This document shows, piece after piece, positions 43,193-54,600 of a stretch of 64,000 nt of DNA. The notes beneath the pieces were generated by a model, which was not told the origin of the DNA, searched no databases, and saw nothing but the letters and a program-made list of their open reading frames with translations. A program made the translations under genes and the position numbers. The stretch is taken from the NCBI GenBank assembly GCA_965267245.1, contig OZ253939.1, positions 6,448,001 to 6,512,000 on the forward strand, given 5' to 3'. Source of the DNA: JANSWY01 sp965267245. GTDB lineage: Bacteria; Bacteroidota; Bacteroidia; Cytophagales; Cyclobacteriaceae. The number at the start of each line of letters is the position of its first letter. The first letter of the stretch is position 1.

Positions 43193-44800
43193 TTGCTGAG
43201 GTTTAGGAAAACTTTATTCTTGATTCTGATACTGTCTCCGTTTGTTATAAAAGCGCAATCTATATTGTCAATTGATCCGGCCACTAAATACCAAACTGTA
43301 GATGGATTTGGAGGTTCATTAGCTTATTATGAGAACTGGCTAACCGAACATCCTAATAAAGCACAGGTTTACACAGCCTTATTCGATGAGCTTAGTCTGG
43401 ATATTCTCAGAGTCCGTAATGCTCATGGTTATGATGAAACCATGGTCGACCGAGTGTCAGAATTTATGCAAAGCGCTGAGTCAATAAGAGGAAATCCAAT
43501 TAAGCTATTGTCAACCTCATGGGGCCCTCCAGCTGGTATCAAGTCTAACAATGATCGCTCAAATGGCGGAACACTTAGGTATGAGGTTGTTGAAGAAAAT
43601 GTTCAGTTTGATTATGAGGCATTCGCCAATTGGTGGGGAGCTACATTGGATGCATATCAGAATTCAGGGGTATTTCCAGACTACATCAGCATTCAAAACG
43701 AACCAGACTACCTGGCTACCTGGGAGTCTTGTTTACTTAATCCCTCAGAAACTATCACTACTTCAGATACCATTGCCGGTTATGATAAAGCTTTGGCCGC
43801 AATAAGAAGCATGGTTGATGCTCGAGTATCAAAACCTAAAATTATTGGCCCTGAAACCATAGGGATTGGTTACAATACGGTTCAAAATTATATGGATGCT
43901 CTGAACACCGACCATCTTGATGGGGTGGCACATCATCTATATCATGGGGTTGATGAATTTTCTCCATGGGAAAGTGATAATTTTAACTTGATTGGAAATC
44001 TATATCCTGACCTTCCAATATATCAATCTGAATACAGCAGGGGAGATTGGTTTTCTTTGGGAGGATTAATGTATAAGTCATTTCATGATGAACAAGTTGT
44101 TGCTTACCTCTACTGGGATCTGATTTGGGATGGTGCTGGACTTGTCGATTTGGAATTTCCGTGGGACGAGAATAGGTGGACCACCGATGATGGTTATATC
44201 AAGACCAAAATTTTTTACGCATTCAAGCAATACTCTACATTTGTTCATCCTGGATGGCAAAGGATTGAATGTACACAATTTGAGGATGTGAAGAATCTGG
44301 CATTTTTAAGTCCTTCTGGGGACTCAGTGTCAGTAGTTTTGGTAAACCGGTCTGAAACTGAATATATAGATATTGACATTAGGTTCTCTGAGTATGTAAT
44401 AAAGTCTGGAACTGTATTTAGAACAACCGAAACTGAAAATTGCGCAGAAGTTGGGACCTATAATAACATGAAGTTACCACCAAAATCCATCACGACTGTC
44501 ACTTTGCTGATTGATGAAGGAAATCCCACAAACACACTTACAAATAATCAAAGGGTGAAAATTTACCCCAATCCAACCAGCAATTACCTCTACTTTAATT
44601 TACCTGAAGGCAATTATGAGTTGACAATTTTTGATTCAACAGGGAAGGTGGTTGCACTAAAGGATATTGAATTAAACGCTGTATATCAGGTTCCTGCACA
44701 AATTAGCCTTGATAACCTTTATCAAGGCACCTATCATTATCAGTTGAAATCTACCACTGGCATGTTACACCAGGGGTTGTTCTTAAAATATGACAACTAA
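43193..44800 (+). CDS. GH30 xylanase-like glycoside hydrolase with T9SS tail
   Basis: 535 residues from a TTG; no ATG/GTG is available between it and the upstream in-frame stop at 43,163, so TTG is the start. Signal peptide (1-22, IKAQ), then the GH30 barrel beginning QTVDGFGGSLAYYENW. ISIQNEPDY places the acid/base at Glu170 and PIYQSEYSR the nucleophile at Glu280. A beta-sandwich side domain (about 340-445) and a Por-secretion tail (KIYPNPTSNYLYF) follow. Likely acts on xylan or glucuronoxylan outside the cell. The stop overlaps the convergent gene by 4 bp. Confidence 0.9.
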   Translation: MLRFRKTLFLILILSPFVIKAQSILSIDPATKYQTVDGFGGSLAYYENWLTEHPNKAQVYTALFDELSLDILRVRNAHGYDETMVDRVSEFMQSAESIRGNPIKLLSTSWGPPAGIKSNNDRSNGGTLRYEVVEENVQFDYEAFANWWGATLDAYQNSGVFPDYISIQNEPDYLATWESCLLNPSETITTSDTIAGYDKALAAIRSMVDARVSKPKIIGPETIGIGYNTVQNYMDALNTDHLDGVAHHLYHGVDEFSPWESDNFNLIGNLYPDLPIYQSEYSRGDWFSLGGLMYKSFHDEQVVAYLYWDLIWDGAGLVDLEFPWDENRWTTDDGYIKTKIFYAFKQYSTFVHPGWQRIECTQFEDVKNLAFLSPSGDSVSVVLVNRSETEYIDIDIRFSEYVIKSGTVFRTTETENCAEVGTYNNMKLPPKSITTVTLLIDEGNPTNTLTNNQRVKIYPNPTSNYLYFNLPEGNYELTIFDSTGKVVALKDIELNAVYQVPAQISLDNLYQGTYHYQLKSTTGMLHQGLFLKYDN

Positions 44801-45516
44801 GATTTTCTGGGACTCCAAACCTCATATATGGGGTTACCCTTGCTGCTTTTTCCTGAATGGTGCCAATCTCCATCTTTCAACTCAAAACTAAATTCCAAGC
44901 TTGCTCCGACGCGGCTATCGTCTCTTGAGAAGAATTTGATGTTCTCTGTGTATTTCCCATTCTCTGTGGTGTAAGTGCCTCCACCGGTTCCAAAGAACTC
45001 TTTTGTTTCTGTGTTATATGCAATCCACTGGAATCGTGTGCCAGATAAGATTTTCATGGTCTTTCTAGGGCGGTTGGTATCAATGCTTTGTAGTTGCCCT
45101 TCACGCATCCGTCCGGAAATCAACCAGGCTCCAGCAAGATTTCCTGGTTCCCCAGCATCTATTCTGGTCATCCAGGTTTCTTCTCCTTTTATTCGCAGTT
45201 TATCTTCGCCATCCCATTCTATCTCAAAAGTGATGCTCTTTCCAACCCTGTCTTGGGGTTTTCTTGTTTCAAACTCTACCGTTTCAGTTACCATATTGCC
45301 ATTAGTACTGTAGAGGCCGCCATTACACATAATGAATGCACCTGTTTCTGCATTACTCCAGGTGGCTACCTGAAACTTATCAGTAAATATCACTACACCT
45401 TTTGCTTTTTGGCCATCAATGATTTCTTCCCACTCCCACGCTCCTTCTAGCGATTGTGATTGTAACTGGAAGGTGAGAAGAAATAGAATACCCAGGGTTA
45501 ATAAGTTACATTTCAT
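44797..45516 (-). CDS. Exported two-repeat lipocalin-like protein
   Basis: 239 residues from the ATG at 45,516 with a good signal peptide (CNLLTLGILFLLTFQLQSQ); upstream in-frame extension to 45,579 has no signal. Two internal repeats, each with LEGAWEWE/LAGAWLIS, a TGAFIMCNGGLYST/EFFGTGGGTYTT turn and a TETVEFETR/TENIKFFSRDD strand, suggest a duplicated lipocalin-type beta-barrel. No enzymatic residue is evident. It runs convergent to the GH30 gene with a 4-bp overlap. Confidence 0.75.
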   Translation of the reverse strand: MKCNLLTLGILFLLTFQLQSQSLEGAWEWEEIIDGQKAKGVVIFTDKFQVATWSNAETGAFIMCNGGLYSTNGNMVTETVEFETRKPQDRVGKSITFEIEWDGEDKLRIKGEETWMTRIDAGEPGNLAGAWLISGRMREGQLQSIDTNRPRKTMKILSGTRFQWIAYNTETKEFFGTGGGTYTTENGKYTENIKFFSRDDSRVGASLEFSFELKDGDWHHSGKSSKGNPIYEVWSPRKS

Positions 45517-45771
45517 ATTGGATTGTAGTTTTTGATTTCTAAAAATAGACATTCTATAAGGGAATTCAATTGACTCCAAAACACAAATCGACCAGTCATG
45601 TAAACCCAGCTCCTAAAGCAATTTTCTCTTGAGAGGTTGTGCCATAATCATCTTAAAAAATCTGATAGATTTTATGGGTTACAAATACCGTGAAACACGT
45701 ATTAAGGGTGAGGGATTTATTAACTATCTTTCCCATAAATTATATACCAGCTATTTAAGTGTTTTTTAGGT

Positions 45772-47619
45772 TTGATAAGATTTAATATCATCATCTTCTT
45801 TTTATGCCCATTTTGGCTTTTCAGCCAAACTAGCTCAGAGTCTGGGATCGATTCACTGGTTGCTGAGGCTAAAGAAATCTATTATGCTTCGCCGGATGAA
45901 TCAATGAAAATGGCCATTGGTATTCTGGAGGCGGCTGATAGAATCAATTATACGAAAGGACGGCTGGAAGCACTTAGACTCATTGGAAACTCTCACTATT
46001 TAATTGGAAGAATGGATAGTGCAGCAATTTACATGCTGCAATTGCTCAATGAGGCGTATGATGCCAATGATAAAGGCATGCAGGCTGATGTGATGATTGA
46101 CATTGGTCAAACCTATGATAAAATCGGATTGCATAGCCTGGCGTATGATTATTTTCAGCAAGCTCACCAAATAAGACTGGAAATCGGAAACATAGAACGC
46201 TTATCAGTTACATTTATCAATCTGGCATATCACCATTATTTGAGAGACCAATTGGATTCTGCTTTGTTTTATTACGGAAAGACTGCTGAGATTCTGGATA
46301 CAATTCCGCTTACCTACACGAAACCATTTCTTTACAATGAACTTGGAGGGGTTTATCTGAAACAGGAGAAATATAAGCTCGCCCGAGAAAATATTCACAA
46401 AGCGATTGAACTTAACAAGCAACTCAAAAATAACTGGGACCTCTCATTCAACTATGTCACACTGGCTCAACTTGAACTGAAAGAGGGGAATCTAAATGCG
46501 GCTGAGGAAAATGCCAATAATGCTGTAAAAGTATCTGAGGAAAGTAATATATCACTGGAATTTGACCTGATCTATAAAATTCTGTCAGAGGTAAAGACCA
46601 AACAAGGTGATCATAAAAAGGCACTTGAGTTTCTCTCCAGGAGTTATTCCTACGCTGATAGTCTTGACCTGGCATTGACGAATCAAAAGATATTGGCGCT
46701 GGATCATTACAAAAGGGATAAAGAGAATCAGATTACCACATTGAAATTAAAGAATGAAAATATTGCTCAGGGTGCCAGGTTCAGAAACCAACGAATTATT
46801 TTGATCAGTACCACCATTGTACTGATCATTACCCTGGTAGCCTTTGGATTGCTATTCCAGCAAAACAAAAAGTTACGAGAAGCAAAGGAGACTATTCAGA
46901 CACAAAATGAAGATTTAAGAAGTTTGAATACTACCAAGGATAAGCTCTTCTCCATCATTACGCATGATATCAGGAATCCTTTAAATACTGTCAATGGGAT
47001 GTTGAAGCTTGCTCGTGACGGAAATATTACGCAAGAGGACTTTAACCGATTTACCGGATCTATGGTAGACCAAACTGATAGATTGTCAACACTTTTTGAA
47101 ACCCTGGTGAATTGGTCTATTACACAACAGGAGGGTCTAAACTCGACAATGGAAATGGTAGATCTGGAAGAGGTAATCGATCAGTCTTTCAACTATGTCA
47201 ATTACATGGCCAGGAACAAGCAGGTTGAATTGATCAAGGTCCCTGAAGGTGGTAATCACAACCTGGAATCTGATGCTAACATGTTGCTTCTTATTCTGAA
47301 TAACCTCCTAACTAATGCGATCAAGTTTACACCTTCAGGGGGGGAGGTAAAAGTATCTGTACTTGATGAAGGAGACAAAATGGTAGTTAAAGTAAAAGAT
47401 ACTGGAATTGGTGTAGAAGAGGGGCTTGTTAATCAGATAAGAGATGGGAAGGTACATTCCCAATTAGGGACAAAAGACGAGAAGGGTACCGGTATAGGGC
47501 TTATTTTAACACTTGATCTGGTACGCTTTATTGGGGGAACTTTGGAAGCTGAGAGAAATGAAATTGGGAGTACATTTAGTGTGCTACTTCCTAAAAGCCC
47601 TGTAACCTCACAGCTCTGA
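45772..47619 (+). CDS. TPR-sensor histidine kinase
   Basis: 615 residues from a TTG (the only credible start; no in-frame ATG upstream). Signal peptide (1-19), then about six TPR units in the periplasm (e.g. MQADVMIDIGQTYDKIGLHSLAYDYFQQA), a membrane helix near 345-365, a coiled coil, HisKA with FSIITHDIRNPLN (His398) and a HATPase with LLILNNLLTNAIKFTPSGG and DEKGTGIGLILTLDLV. No receiver domain is attached, so it needs a separate response regulator, not adjacent here. The stop overlaps the DUF4199 gene by 12 bp. Confidence 0.93.
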   Translation: MIRFNIIIFFLCPFWLFSQTSSESGIDSLVAEAKEIYYASPDESMKMAIGILEAADRINYTKGRLEALRLIGNSHYLIGRMDSAAIYMLQLLNEAYDANDKGMQADVMIDIGQTYDKIGLHSLAYDYFQQAHQIRLEIGNIERLSVTFINLAYHHYLRDQLDSALFYYGKTAEILDTIPLTYTKPFLYNELGGVYLKQEKYKLARENIHKAIELNKQLKNNWDLSFNYVTLAQLELKEGNLNAAEENANNAVKVSEESNISLEFDLIYKILSEVKTKQGDHKKALEFLSRSYSYADSLDLALTNQKILALDHYKRDKENQITTLKLKNENIAQGARFRNQRIILISTTIVLIITLVAFGLLFQQNKKLREAKETIQTQNEDLRSLNTTKDKLFSIITHDIRNPLNTVNGMLKLARDGNITQEDFNRFTGSMVDQTDRLSTLFETLVNWSITQQEGLNSTMEMVDLEEVIDQSFNYVNYMARNKQVELIKVPEGGNHNLESDANMLLLILNNLLTNAIKFTPSGGEVKVSVLDEGDKMVVKVKDTGIGVEEGLVNQIRDGKVHSQLGTKDEKGTGIGLILTLDLVRFIGGTLEAERNEIGSTFSVLLPKSPVTSQL

Positions 47620-48120
47620 TTGTTTTTTAGTTCTGACCATAGTAGCCACTCCTGCTGAAAGAAGCATACCAACAAGGAAAGTTCCTACAACACTCTGAAT
47701 CAGGTAAGTCCCCAGGTTGTATCTATCCAGGGCCTCTTCACGACTAAGTTCACCTGAAGTCACACTGAACTCTATTACTTTGTCGAAATAGTCAGGTGAG
47801 ATCATCGCATAAGTTATGTAATACATTAACGGTGTAAGGACCGTAATGAGCACTGTAAGGTTGAATCCTGTAAAATAGGCTTGTTTGAAAGTGCAATCGC
47901 CTGAGAAGACCTTATCTCTCTTTTCTCTTAAAGCCATGTGGAAAATAGCTAAACCAATCAATATTATTCCTGGAGCTACCTGTAGTTGTTTTTGGATATT
48001 GCCGTCATGAAGTCCTGCCAATTTCTCACCAAAGAACCACAACATTTGAATCACTACGAAGATAATGGTCCATTTTACCTCTACATCTATATTCCTCTTT
48101 GCTGTCTTTGTCTGGTTCAT
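47608..48120 (-). CDS. DUF4199 membrane protein
   Basis: 170 residues with about four membrane helices. FKQAYFTGFNLTVLITVLTPLMYYITYAMISPDYF and the C-terminal GTFLVGMLLSAGVATMVRTK are typical of DUF4199, a Bacteroidota-specific inner-membrane family of unknown function often found beside dolichol-type glycosyltransferases. Here it overlaps the 3' end of the kinase gene and stands alone. Confidence 0.85.
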   Translation of the reverse strand: MNQTKTAKRNIDVEVKWTIIFVVIQMLWFFGEKLAGLHDGNIQKQLQVAPGIILIGLAIFHMALREKRDKVFSGDCTFKQAYFTGFNLTVLITVLTPLMYYITYAMISPDYFDKVIEFSVTSGELSREEALDRYNLGTYLIQSVVGTFLVGMLLSAGVATMVRTKKQSEL

Positions 48121-48243
48121 AGGTATAATTTAATCAAAAATACCTGGTCATTTGTCTCTGATTGCCCAATTCTCCATGTTCAAATTGTAAACAGCTTGGT
48201 AATCAGTTAGTTTAGACTCAACTTATTTGAAGTAACTAACCCA

Positions 48244-49746
48244 ATGAGGATAATGAAATGTTCATTTATTTCGATTTTACTGATATTTAATATGTTTCTG
48301 TCATCAGCACAAAGCAAATTAGGCTTGTTTGATAGAAGCCTTGATGTTGGGAATGTGAAACATCCTGGTTTTGCATCTTATGACCCACAAAGTCAGCGCT
48401 ATTTAATTGGAGGAGCAGGTAACAATATGTGGTTTGGCCAAGACCAATTTCATTACCTCTGGACGACCATTCAAGGAGACTTTATATTAAGGGCAGAAGT
48501 GGAATTTAAGGGTTCAGGAGTTGATCCACATAGAAAAACAGGCTGGATGGTAAGAAACTCACTGGGTGAGAATGATGCGCATGTAAATGCTGCTATTCAT
48601 GGTGATGGATTAACATCACTTCAATTCAGAAATGAACGTGGTTCTCTAACCGCTGAAGAACAATTGGAATTGTCTGCTCCAAATGTGATCCAATTGGAAA
48701 GAAGAGGAGATGTTTTTATCATGTCTGCAGCTACATTTGGTAATCCATTTACTTCTGTACAGACTAGCATTTCCCTGGACAAGGAAGTATACATTGGTCT
48801 GTATGTCTGCTCTCATAATGAAAACATTCTGGAAACAGTGGAATTTAGAAATGTGAGAATTATCAAACCAGTACAAGAAGATTACAGGCCTTACAGAGAT
48901 TATATTGGAAGTAAACTTGAGATATTGGACATTGATTCAGGCGACCGAAAGGTAATCTATCAATCAGCACATTCAATTCAGGCCCCCAATTGGACGCCTG
49001 ATGGGAAGCAATTAATCTATAATAGTAAAGGGCTACTCTATCAATACGATCTATCTTCTGGGAACATTGAAGTATTGAATACAGGTTTTGCAAATAGCAA
49101 CAACAATGATCATGTCTTGACCTTTGATGGGAAAATGATAGGAATCAGTCATCATAATGCAGATGATGAAGGTAATTCAAGTATTTACTATTTGCCTGTA
49201 CAAGGGGATTCAATACCTAAGAAAGTTACCAAAGACGGAGTTGGAGCATCCTATCTCCATAGCTGGTCACCAGACAAACAGAAAATGCTTTTTACAGGGC
49301 ATAGAAAGGGACAATATGATATTTATAGTGTTGATGTAGAATCTGGCAAAGAGACACAGTTAACGAATGAAGAAACATTGGATGACGGTTCTGAATACAG
49401 TCCGGATGGTAAACACATTTTCTTCAATTCAGCACGTACAGGAAAGATGAAACTTTGGCAAATGGATGCCAATGGGAAAAACCCAAAACAACTAACTTTT
49501 GATGGATACAATGATTGGTTTCCTCATGTAAGCCCTGATATGAAATGGATAATCTTCATTTCCTTTCCAAAGGACATAGATCCTGCCACACATCCGTTTT
49601 ACAAACACTGTCTGCTTCGAATAATGCCCTATACAGGTGGCGAACCCAGCGTATTAGGTTATATATACGGCGGTCAGGGGAGTATCAATGTGCCAAGTTG
49701 GTCACCAGACAGCAAAAAAGTAGCATTCATTAGTAATAGCCAATAG
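48244..49746 (+). CDS. Exported TolB-like beta-propeller protein with lectin-like N-terminal domain
   Basis: 500 residues. Signal peptide (1-22, LSSAQ) is followed by a concanavalin/DUF1349-like domain (about 35-205; NNMWFGQDQFHYLWTTIQGDFILRA, HRKTGWMVRNS). A propeller with PD40/TolB repeats follows (QAPNWTPDGKQLIYNSKG, HSWSPDKQKMLFTGHRKGQYDIY, GSEYSPDGKHIFFNSARTGKMKLW). It probably binds surface or periplasmic glycans or proteins; the exact role is unknown. Single gene. Confidence 0.87.
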   Translation: MRIMKCSFISILLIFNMFLSSAQSKLGLFDRSLDVGNVKHPGFASYDPQSQRYLIGGAGNNMWFGQDQFHYLWTTIQGDFILRAEVEFKGSGVDPHRKTGWMVRNSLGENDAHVNAAIHGDGLTSLQFRNERGSLTAEEQLELSAPNVIQLERRGDVFIMSAATFGNPFTSVQTSISLDKEVYIGLYVCSHNENILETVEFRNVRIIKPVQEDYRPYRDYIGSKLEILDIDSGDRKVIYQSAHSIQAPNWTPDGKQLIYNSKGLLYQYDLSSGNIEVLNTGFANSNNNDHVLTFDGKMIGISHHNADDEGNSSIYYLPVQGDSIPKKVTKDGVGASYLHSWSPDKQKMLFTGHRKGQYDIYSVDVESGKETQLTNEETLDDGSEYSPDGKHIFFNSARTGKMKLWQMDANGKNPKQLTFDGYNDWFPHVSPDMKWIIFISFPKDIDPATHPFYKHCLLRIMPYTGGEPSVLGYIYGGQGSINVPSWSPDSKKVAFISNSQ

Positions 49747-49837
49747 CTATATGGAATAGTAGTGATTATTTATGCTTCCCTGAGGTTGATGTTAAGACTA
49801 ATTTTTATCTTGGGTTAAGCACTAAATAGACCTTACT

Positions 49838-50899
49838 ATGTATACCAAGAAAGTTTTCAAAGCCAGAGACATGGCTGTATGGACAAGGTATGAAACCTTT
49901 TTATTCATTTTCTATGTCTCTGTCATAGTTTCTCTTTATTATTTCTTTGATTTGATTTGGTTGAAAATTCCGTGGACGCCCTTAGCATTGATTGGTACAG
50001 CTGTGGCATTTGTAATCGGTTTTCAGAATAATTCAGCATATGGGAGAATTTGGGAAGCCCGAAAGATATGGGGCGGTATTACCAATGTTTCCAGGACATT
50101 TGGGATGTATGTGCAGGATATGGTTACCAATGAGTATAGCAATGAAACTGTACATAAGGAGGATTTAAAAAATGAAGTAAAAGCATTGGTCTATAGACAC
50201 ATCGCATGGATGACCGCACTGAGGCACGCCATGAGAGAGTCACGACCCTGGGAGACCGTAATTTTAGAGAAGACCAATAGGGAGTGGACAGATGTAATAG
50301 CACCTCCAGAAAGAAAGTCTACAGTTCAGGATGACATGAAACCTTATATTTCAGAGAAGGACCTGGAATATGTGGTGTCAAAGAACAACAAACAAACCGC
50401 ATTGCTTTATTTGCAATCACATCATTTGAGGCAGTTAAAAGAAAAAGGGATCGTCTGGGAATTCTCATTTCTGGAATTGGAAGGTTTACTAAAGGACCTT
50501 TTTGATTTGCAGGGAAAATCTGAGAGGATCAAGAATTTCCCATATCCACGGCAGTTTGCTACGTTGAACCACTACTTTATGTGGATTTTTGTAGCATTAC
50601 TTCCAATGGCACTGGTGCCACAATTTGCTGAGATTGGTTTAGAAATCACGAGTAGTTTGCCAATAGCTGGGAAATACTTCATTTGGTTGTCGATTCCATT
50701 TTATGTGGCAGTGGCCTGGGTATTTCATACAATGGAAAGGATTGGGCGTACAGGAGAGAACCCTTTTGAGGGATCAGCGAATGACGTTCCTATTTCTACT
50801 ATGGCCAGAGGTATAGAGATAGATTTGAGGCAAAACCTTGGAGAAAGTAAAGAAGAAATTCCTGAACAGTTTCCAGTGGTGTATGATACACAGATGTAA
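49838..50899 (+). CDS. Bestrophin-family anion channel
   Basis: 353 residues. VIGFQNNSAYGRIWEARKIWGGITNVSR is the bestrophin/UPF0187 signature, with paired membrane helices before it (YETFLFIFYVSVIVSLYYFF) and after it (LNHYFMWIFVALLPMALVPQFAE), and a C-terminal GENPFEGSANDVPISTMARGIEIDLRQ that matches the conserved ENPF-x-G-x-x-D-(V/I)-P. Bacterial members form pentameric ion channels, some cation-selective. Single gene. Confidence 0.93.
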   Translation: MYTKKVFKARDMAVWTRYETFLFIFYVSVIVSLYYFFDLIWLKIPWTPLALIGTAVAFVIGFQNNSAYGRIWEARKIWGGITNVSRTFGMYVQDMVTNEYSNETVHKEDLKNEVKALVYRHIAWMTALRHAMRESRPWETVILEKTNREWTDVIAPPERKSTVQDDMKPYISEKDLEYVVSKNNKQTALLYLQSHHLRQLKEKGIVWEFSFLELEGLLKDLFDLQGKSERIKNFPYPRQFATLNHYFMWIFVALLPMALVPQFAEIGLEITSSLPIAGKYFIWLSIPFYVAVAWVFHTMERIGRTGENPFEGSANDVPISTMARGIEIDLRQNLGESKEEIPEQFPVVYDTQM

Positions 50900-50911
50900 C
50901 CTGGAAATTAC

Positions 50912-51472
50912 TTATTCCTTAGTCAGTATTTTCTCATACCTGTCGATGAGTTGGTTGGCGGAATTGTTCATTACATTGACATTGAAATATAAGGATAAAG
51001 CTAGATTGTAAGGTGGAATTTTATGTTGTTCAGTTACCTGTTTGCCCAGGTTTGCGAAAAATGATTGTGCAAAGTCTTTGAAAAATTCCTGGTTATGATA
51101 AATTTCTGCCGCCTCTAGTAGAAAATCCTGATCAAGATCATTGATAGCAGCATTATTTTGTGCAATCACCCATGCAGCATTTGTCAGTAATTCAAAATCG
51201 TACTTGAAGGCTACTGCTCCTACATCTTCTTCATCAAGGCTAACCAATGAATCTAAATACAATGCATAGGCTTCATTCTTGATCAAAATTGAGTCAACTT
51301 TGAGTTTGTTTTTCTTGCATTCAGCAATAATTGAATTTTTTAATTTGACAGCTTCCTCTTCTCTATCCAGTGATTGTTTATATGAATTCAAACCTAATGC
51401 CAGCAGTACAGCAAACACAACCGACAAAAACTCTAAGATCAGTTGACTCGGGGATATATTTTTGATTTTCAA
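50912..51472 (-). CDS. DUF6090-like membrane-anchored protein
   Basis: 186 residues from a TTG (no ATG upstream in frame). QLILEFLSVVFAVLLALGLNSYKQSLDREEEA is a single N-terminal membrane helix followed by the N-x-x-(K/N) charged stretch that typifies DUF6090 and relatives. The rest is helical (KLKNSIIAECKKNKLKVDSIL). Function unknown. The same family occurs as a broken fragment at 27,037. It is convergent to bestrophin and divergent from the reporter-propeller kinase. Confidence 0.72.
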   Translation of the reverse strand: MKIKNISPSQLILEFLSVVFAVLLALGLNSYKQSLDREEEAVKLKNSIIAECKKNKLKVDSILIKNEAYALYLDSLVSLDEEDVGAVAFKYDFELLTNAAWVIAQNNAAINDLDQDFLLEAAEIYHNQEFFKDFAQSFFANLGKQVTEQHKIPPYNLALSLYFNVNVMNNSANQLIDRYEKILTKE

Positions 51473-51605
51473 TTTAACATGAGTTATGATTCATAACGAA
51501 AATACCATTTACTGATAAAATAAAGAAACGATCGAAAGGCGATATGCTTTTCAATTGATTTTAACATGTTTTATATTAGGGTATTAGCACCTAAATTGAT
51601 TTTCA

Positions 51606-54600
51606 ATGCGGCGGCCCTTTTCAATGCTCATTTTATGTTTGTTGCCAATAATTCTTCTAGGGCAGAAGAATTACAGATTTGATAGCTGGACAACTGATGA
51701 TGGGCTTCTGAATAATGTGAATTATGCAATTTTCCAGGATGTTGAAGGTTATATCTGGATAGGAGGAAGGGGAGGTTTACAGCGCTTTGATGGTCATCAT
51801 TTTATCAATTTCGATTACAATCGCTTTTTTGAAAGCAATGAAAGAATACAGAATTTCACAATTCGGCATATTACACAATCCAGCGACAGTACAATTTGGG
51901 TTGGTACAGAAGGAGGGGGTATTATTCGCCTCAAAAATGGCATGTTCAAAGATAGGTTGCTGCCTAATCTGCAAGACCCAAATTCTATATCTGGTGTATA
52001 CGTTGAGGATATCCTACAAGACTCAATTACAGGAGCGATGTGGATTGCTACAGATAAGGGTTTGGATTACTTGAAAGGTAACAGCCTCCTGCATTACAAA
52101 CATGACTCGCTTGATTCCACCTCGTTATCCAGTAATACTGTTTATGCATTGTTTCAAGACAAAAAGGGACGCATCTGGGCTGGGACAAGATCAGGATTGA
52201 ATCTACATATAGGTGATGGAAAGTTCAAGCAATTTGTGAGTGTCCCGAATGTTGAATCTACGATTACTTCCAATTTTATCCATGGGATGACAGGAGACAA
52301 AGAAGGTAATATTTGGCTCGCATTGGTTGAAGGAGGTATTAATAAAGTAGACATTAACTCATTTGAAGTAACCAGATATCCATTCAACACAGGAGCTAAT
52401 AGCCTGAGCCATAATATAGCCCTTGATATTGAGAATGACCCTGAAGGTAATATTTGGGTTGGCACTTATGGTGGTGGATTGAGTAAATTGGAGAACGGAG
52501 TATTCACGAATTATCTTTCTGATCCAAAGGACCCAACTAGTCTCACAAATAACTTTGTGGAAGAGCTAACAGTGGATAATACAGGTAATATTTGGACAGT
52601 TCATTTTTTCGGAGGTATTAGTCGGTTTTCAAAGAGTCAGTTCATGACTTACCGTTTTTCAGATTACATCATTGAGGATACAAATTTAATGGGTACTCAT
52701 GGTAATATGATTATTGACCGGGACGACTATTTGTGGATGGTAACTGGTGCAATATTTAAAATTGACTTTGAGCTTAACAATATATTGTCAATCACGGTTG
52801 ACGAAGAATACGCATCGGGACTTGTGACTCAAAGGGTACTTGATATTTTAGAAGATCGAACTGGTAAATTATGGTTTGCAAGTAATGGGCATGGTGTTTA
52901 CAGTCTTGCTAACGGAAATGTTGAACGATTTTTCAAAGAAGAAAATAAAAGTAGCCTTCACAATAATCGCATTTTTTCACTTACTGAAGACATGAGCGGA
53001 AGAATTTGGATGGGTAGTGATAGAGAGGGAATTAGCGTGTTTGAAAATGGAGAATTTGAATACTTTTTTGCTAAATCAAATTCACCTAATACAATTGTGA
53101 GCAATAACATCAATGACTTGACTTGTGCACCTGATAGTACAATTTGGATAGCGACAGATGAAGGTTTATCAGGTTATAAAAATGGCATTTTTAATAATTA
53201 TAGTCTACTGACAGGTCAGAATGGAATCTTACCTAAAGATCAGATACTATATGTAAAGGTGGATAATGACAATTATGTCTGGCTAGGGTATGACGGAGGG
53301 GTGAGTAGATTAAATCCGTCTTTAAATATTGTTGAAAATTATGGATTGGAAGATGGCCTTACTGATGTGATCGTGGAGGGTCTGGAAGTGGATATTTATG
53401 GAGATATTTGGTTAGCTACACACACTGGTATATTTAGATTTAATGAAGAAATAAACAAATTTGAATCGATTGTGACAAACTATAACCTGGGAGATGATGC
53501 TTTTCTGGCACTTATCGCTTCCAGGAAAAAGCCGGAAATGATAATTAGTGGGGTAAAGGGTATATATAGGGTAAACATAGATGAAATTACTATACAGAAA
53601 AGACCAATCAACTTGACCTTTACTCGTTTTCAAACATTTGGAGGAGCAACTGATTCCTTGAATGCTGGAGAAGTTATTACCTCCCTAAACGGTTCAGAAT
53701 TTGTTATCCCATACGACAATAACAATTTTGAGATCCATTTTTCAGCCATGAATTATTTGGATGCTGCTAAGATCAATTACTTTTTTAAACTGGAAGGTTT
53801 AGATGATACATTTGTAAATCTTGGTAACGATCCTACAATACGGTATACCAGTGTCCCCCCCGGGAAGTACAAATTGATCGCGGAAGCCAGTTTTGGATAC
53901 AATGAACGTTCGATTAAACAATTGGGAACTATAAAAGTTTTATCACCATGGTGGATGTCCTCGCTGTTTTTAATTTTTATAATAATACTCTCTGCCGTAT
54001 TGATTTATTGGGTCATATATTTTAGAACTAAAGCTCTCAAAAGAACAAAGGACCTATTGGCTCAAAAAGTAAAAGAGGGTATCCAAGAGATAGAAAATCA
54101 AAAAATGACGCTTCAAGAGAAAAACAAGCAGCTGGAGGAGTCAATTGAAAATCTACATGAGACACAAAATCAACTGGTTCAGGCCGAAAAAATGGCTGCC
54201 CTTGGTGTGCTTAGTGCCGGTGTGGCTCATGAAATTAATAATCCATTAAATCTTATTAAGAATGGAGTAAAACTGGTCAAAGAAGAAATATCGAGAACAT
54301 CTGAAAATGACGAGAATGTTGAAAAGTTTATGGAACTCATTAATAACGGCCTAAGCAGAGCAACTACTATTGTCAAAAGCCTGTCTCATTTGAGTAGAAA
54401 AGGGGAAAAGTTGAATGAAATTTGCTCTATCCCAATTATTATTGAGAACTGTCTTGTGGTACTTAGGAGTAACCTAAAGGATCATGTAGAAGTAGTGAAA
54501 GATTTTCCAGAACAAATTCCTTCAATTCTGGGCAGTGAAGGAAAATTGCATCAGGCATTCTTGAATATACTGTCTAATGCTGAACAAGCTATTGAGGGCA

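Noticed and set aside
45660..45771. Possible regulator site before the TPR-kinase gene (CACGTATTAAGGGTGAGGG)
   Set aside because: No clear palindrome or repeat partner in the 190-bp leader; the resemblance to a known site could not be substantiated.
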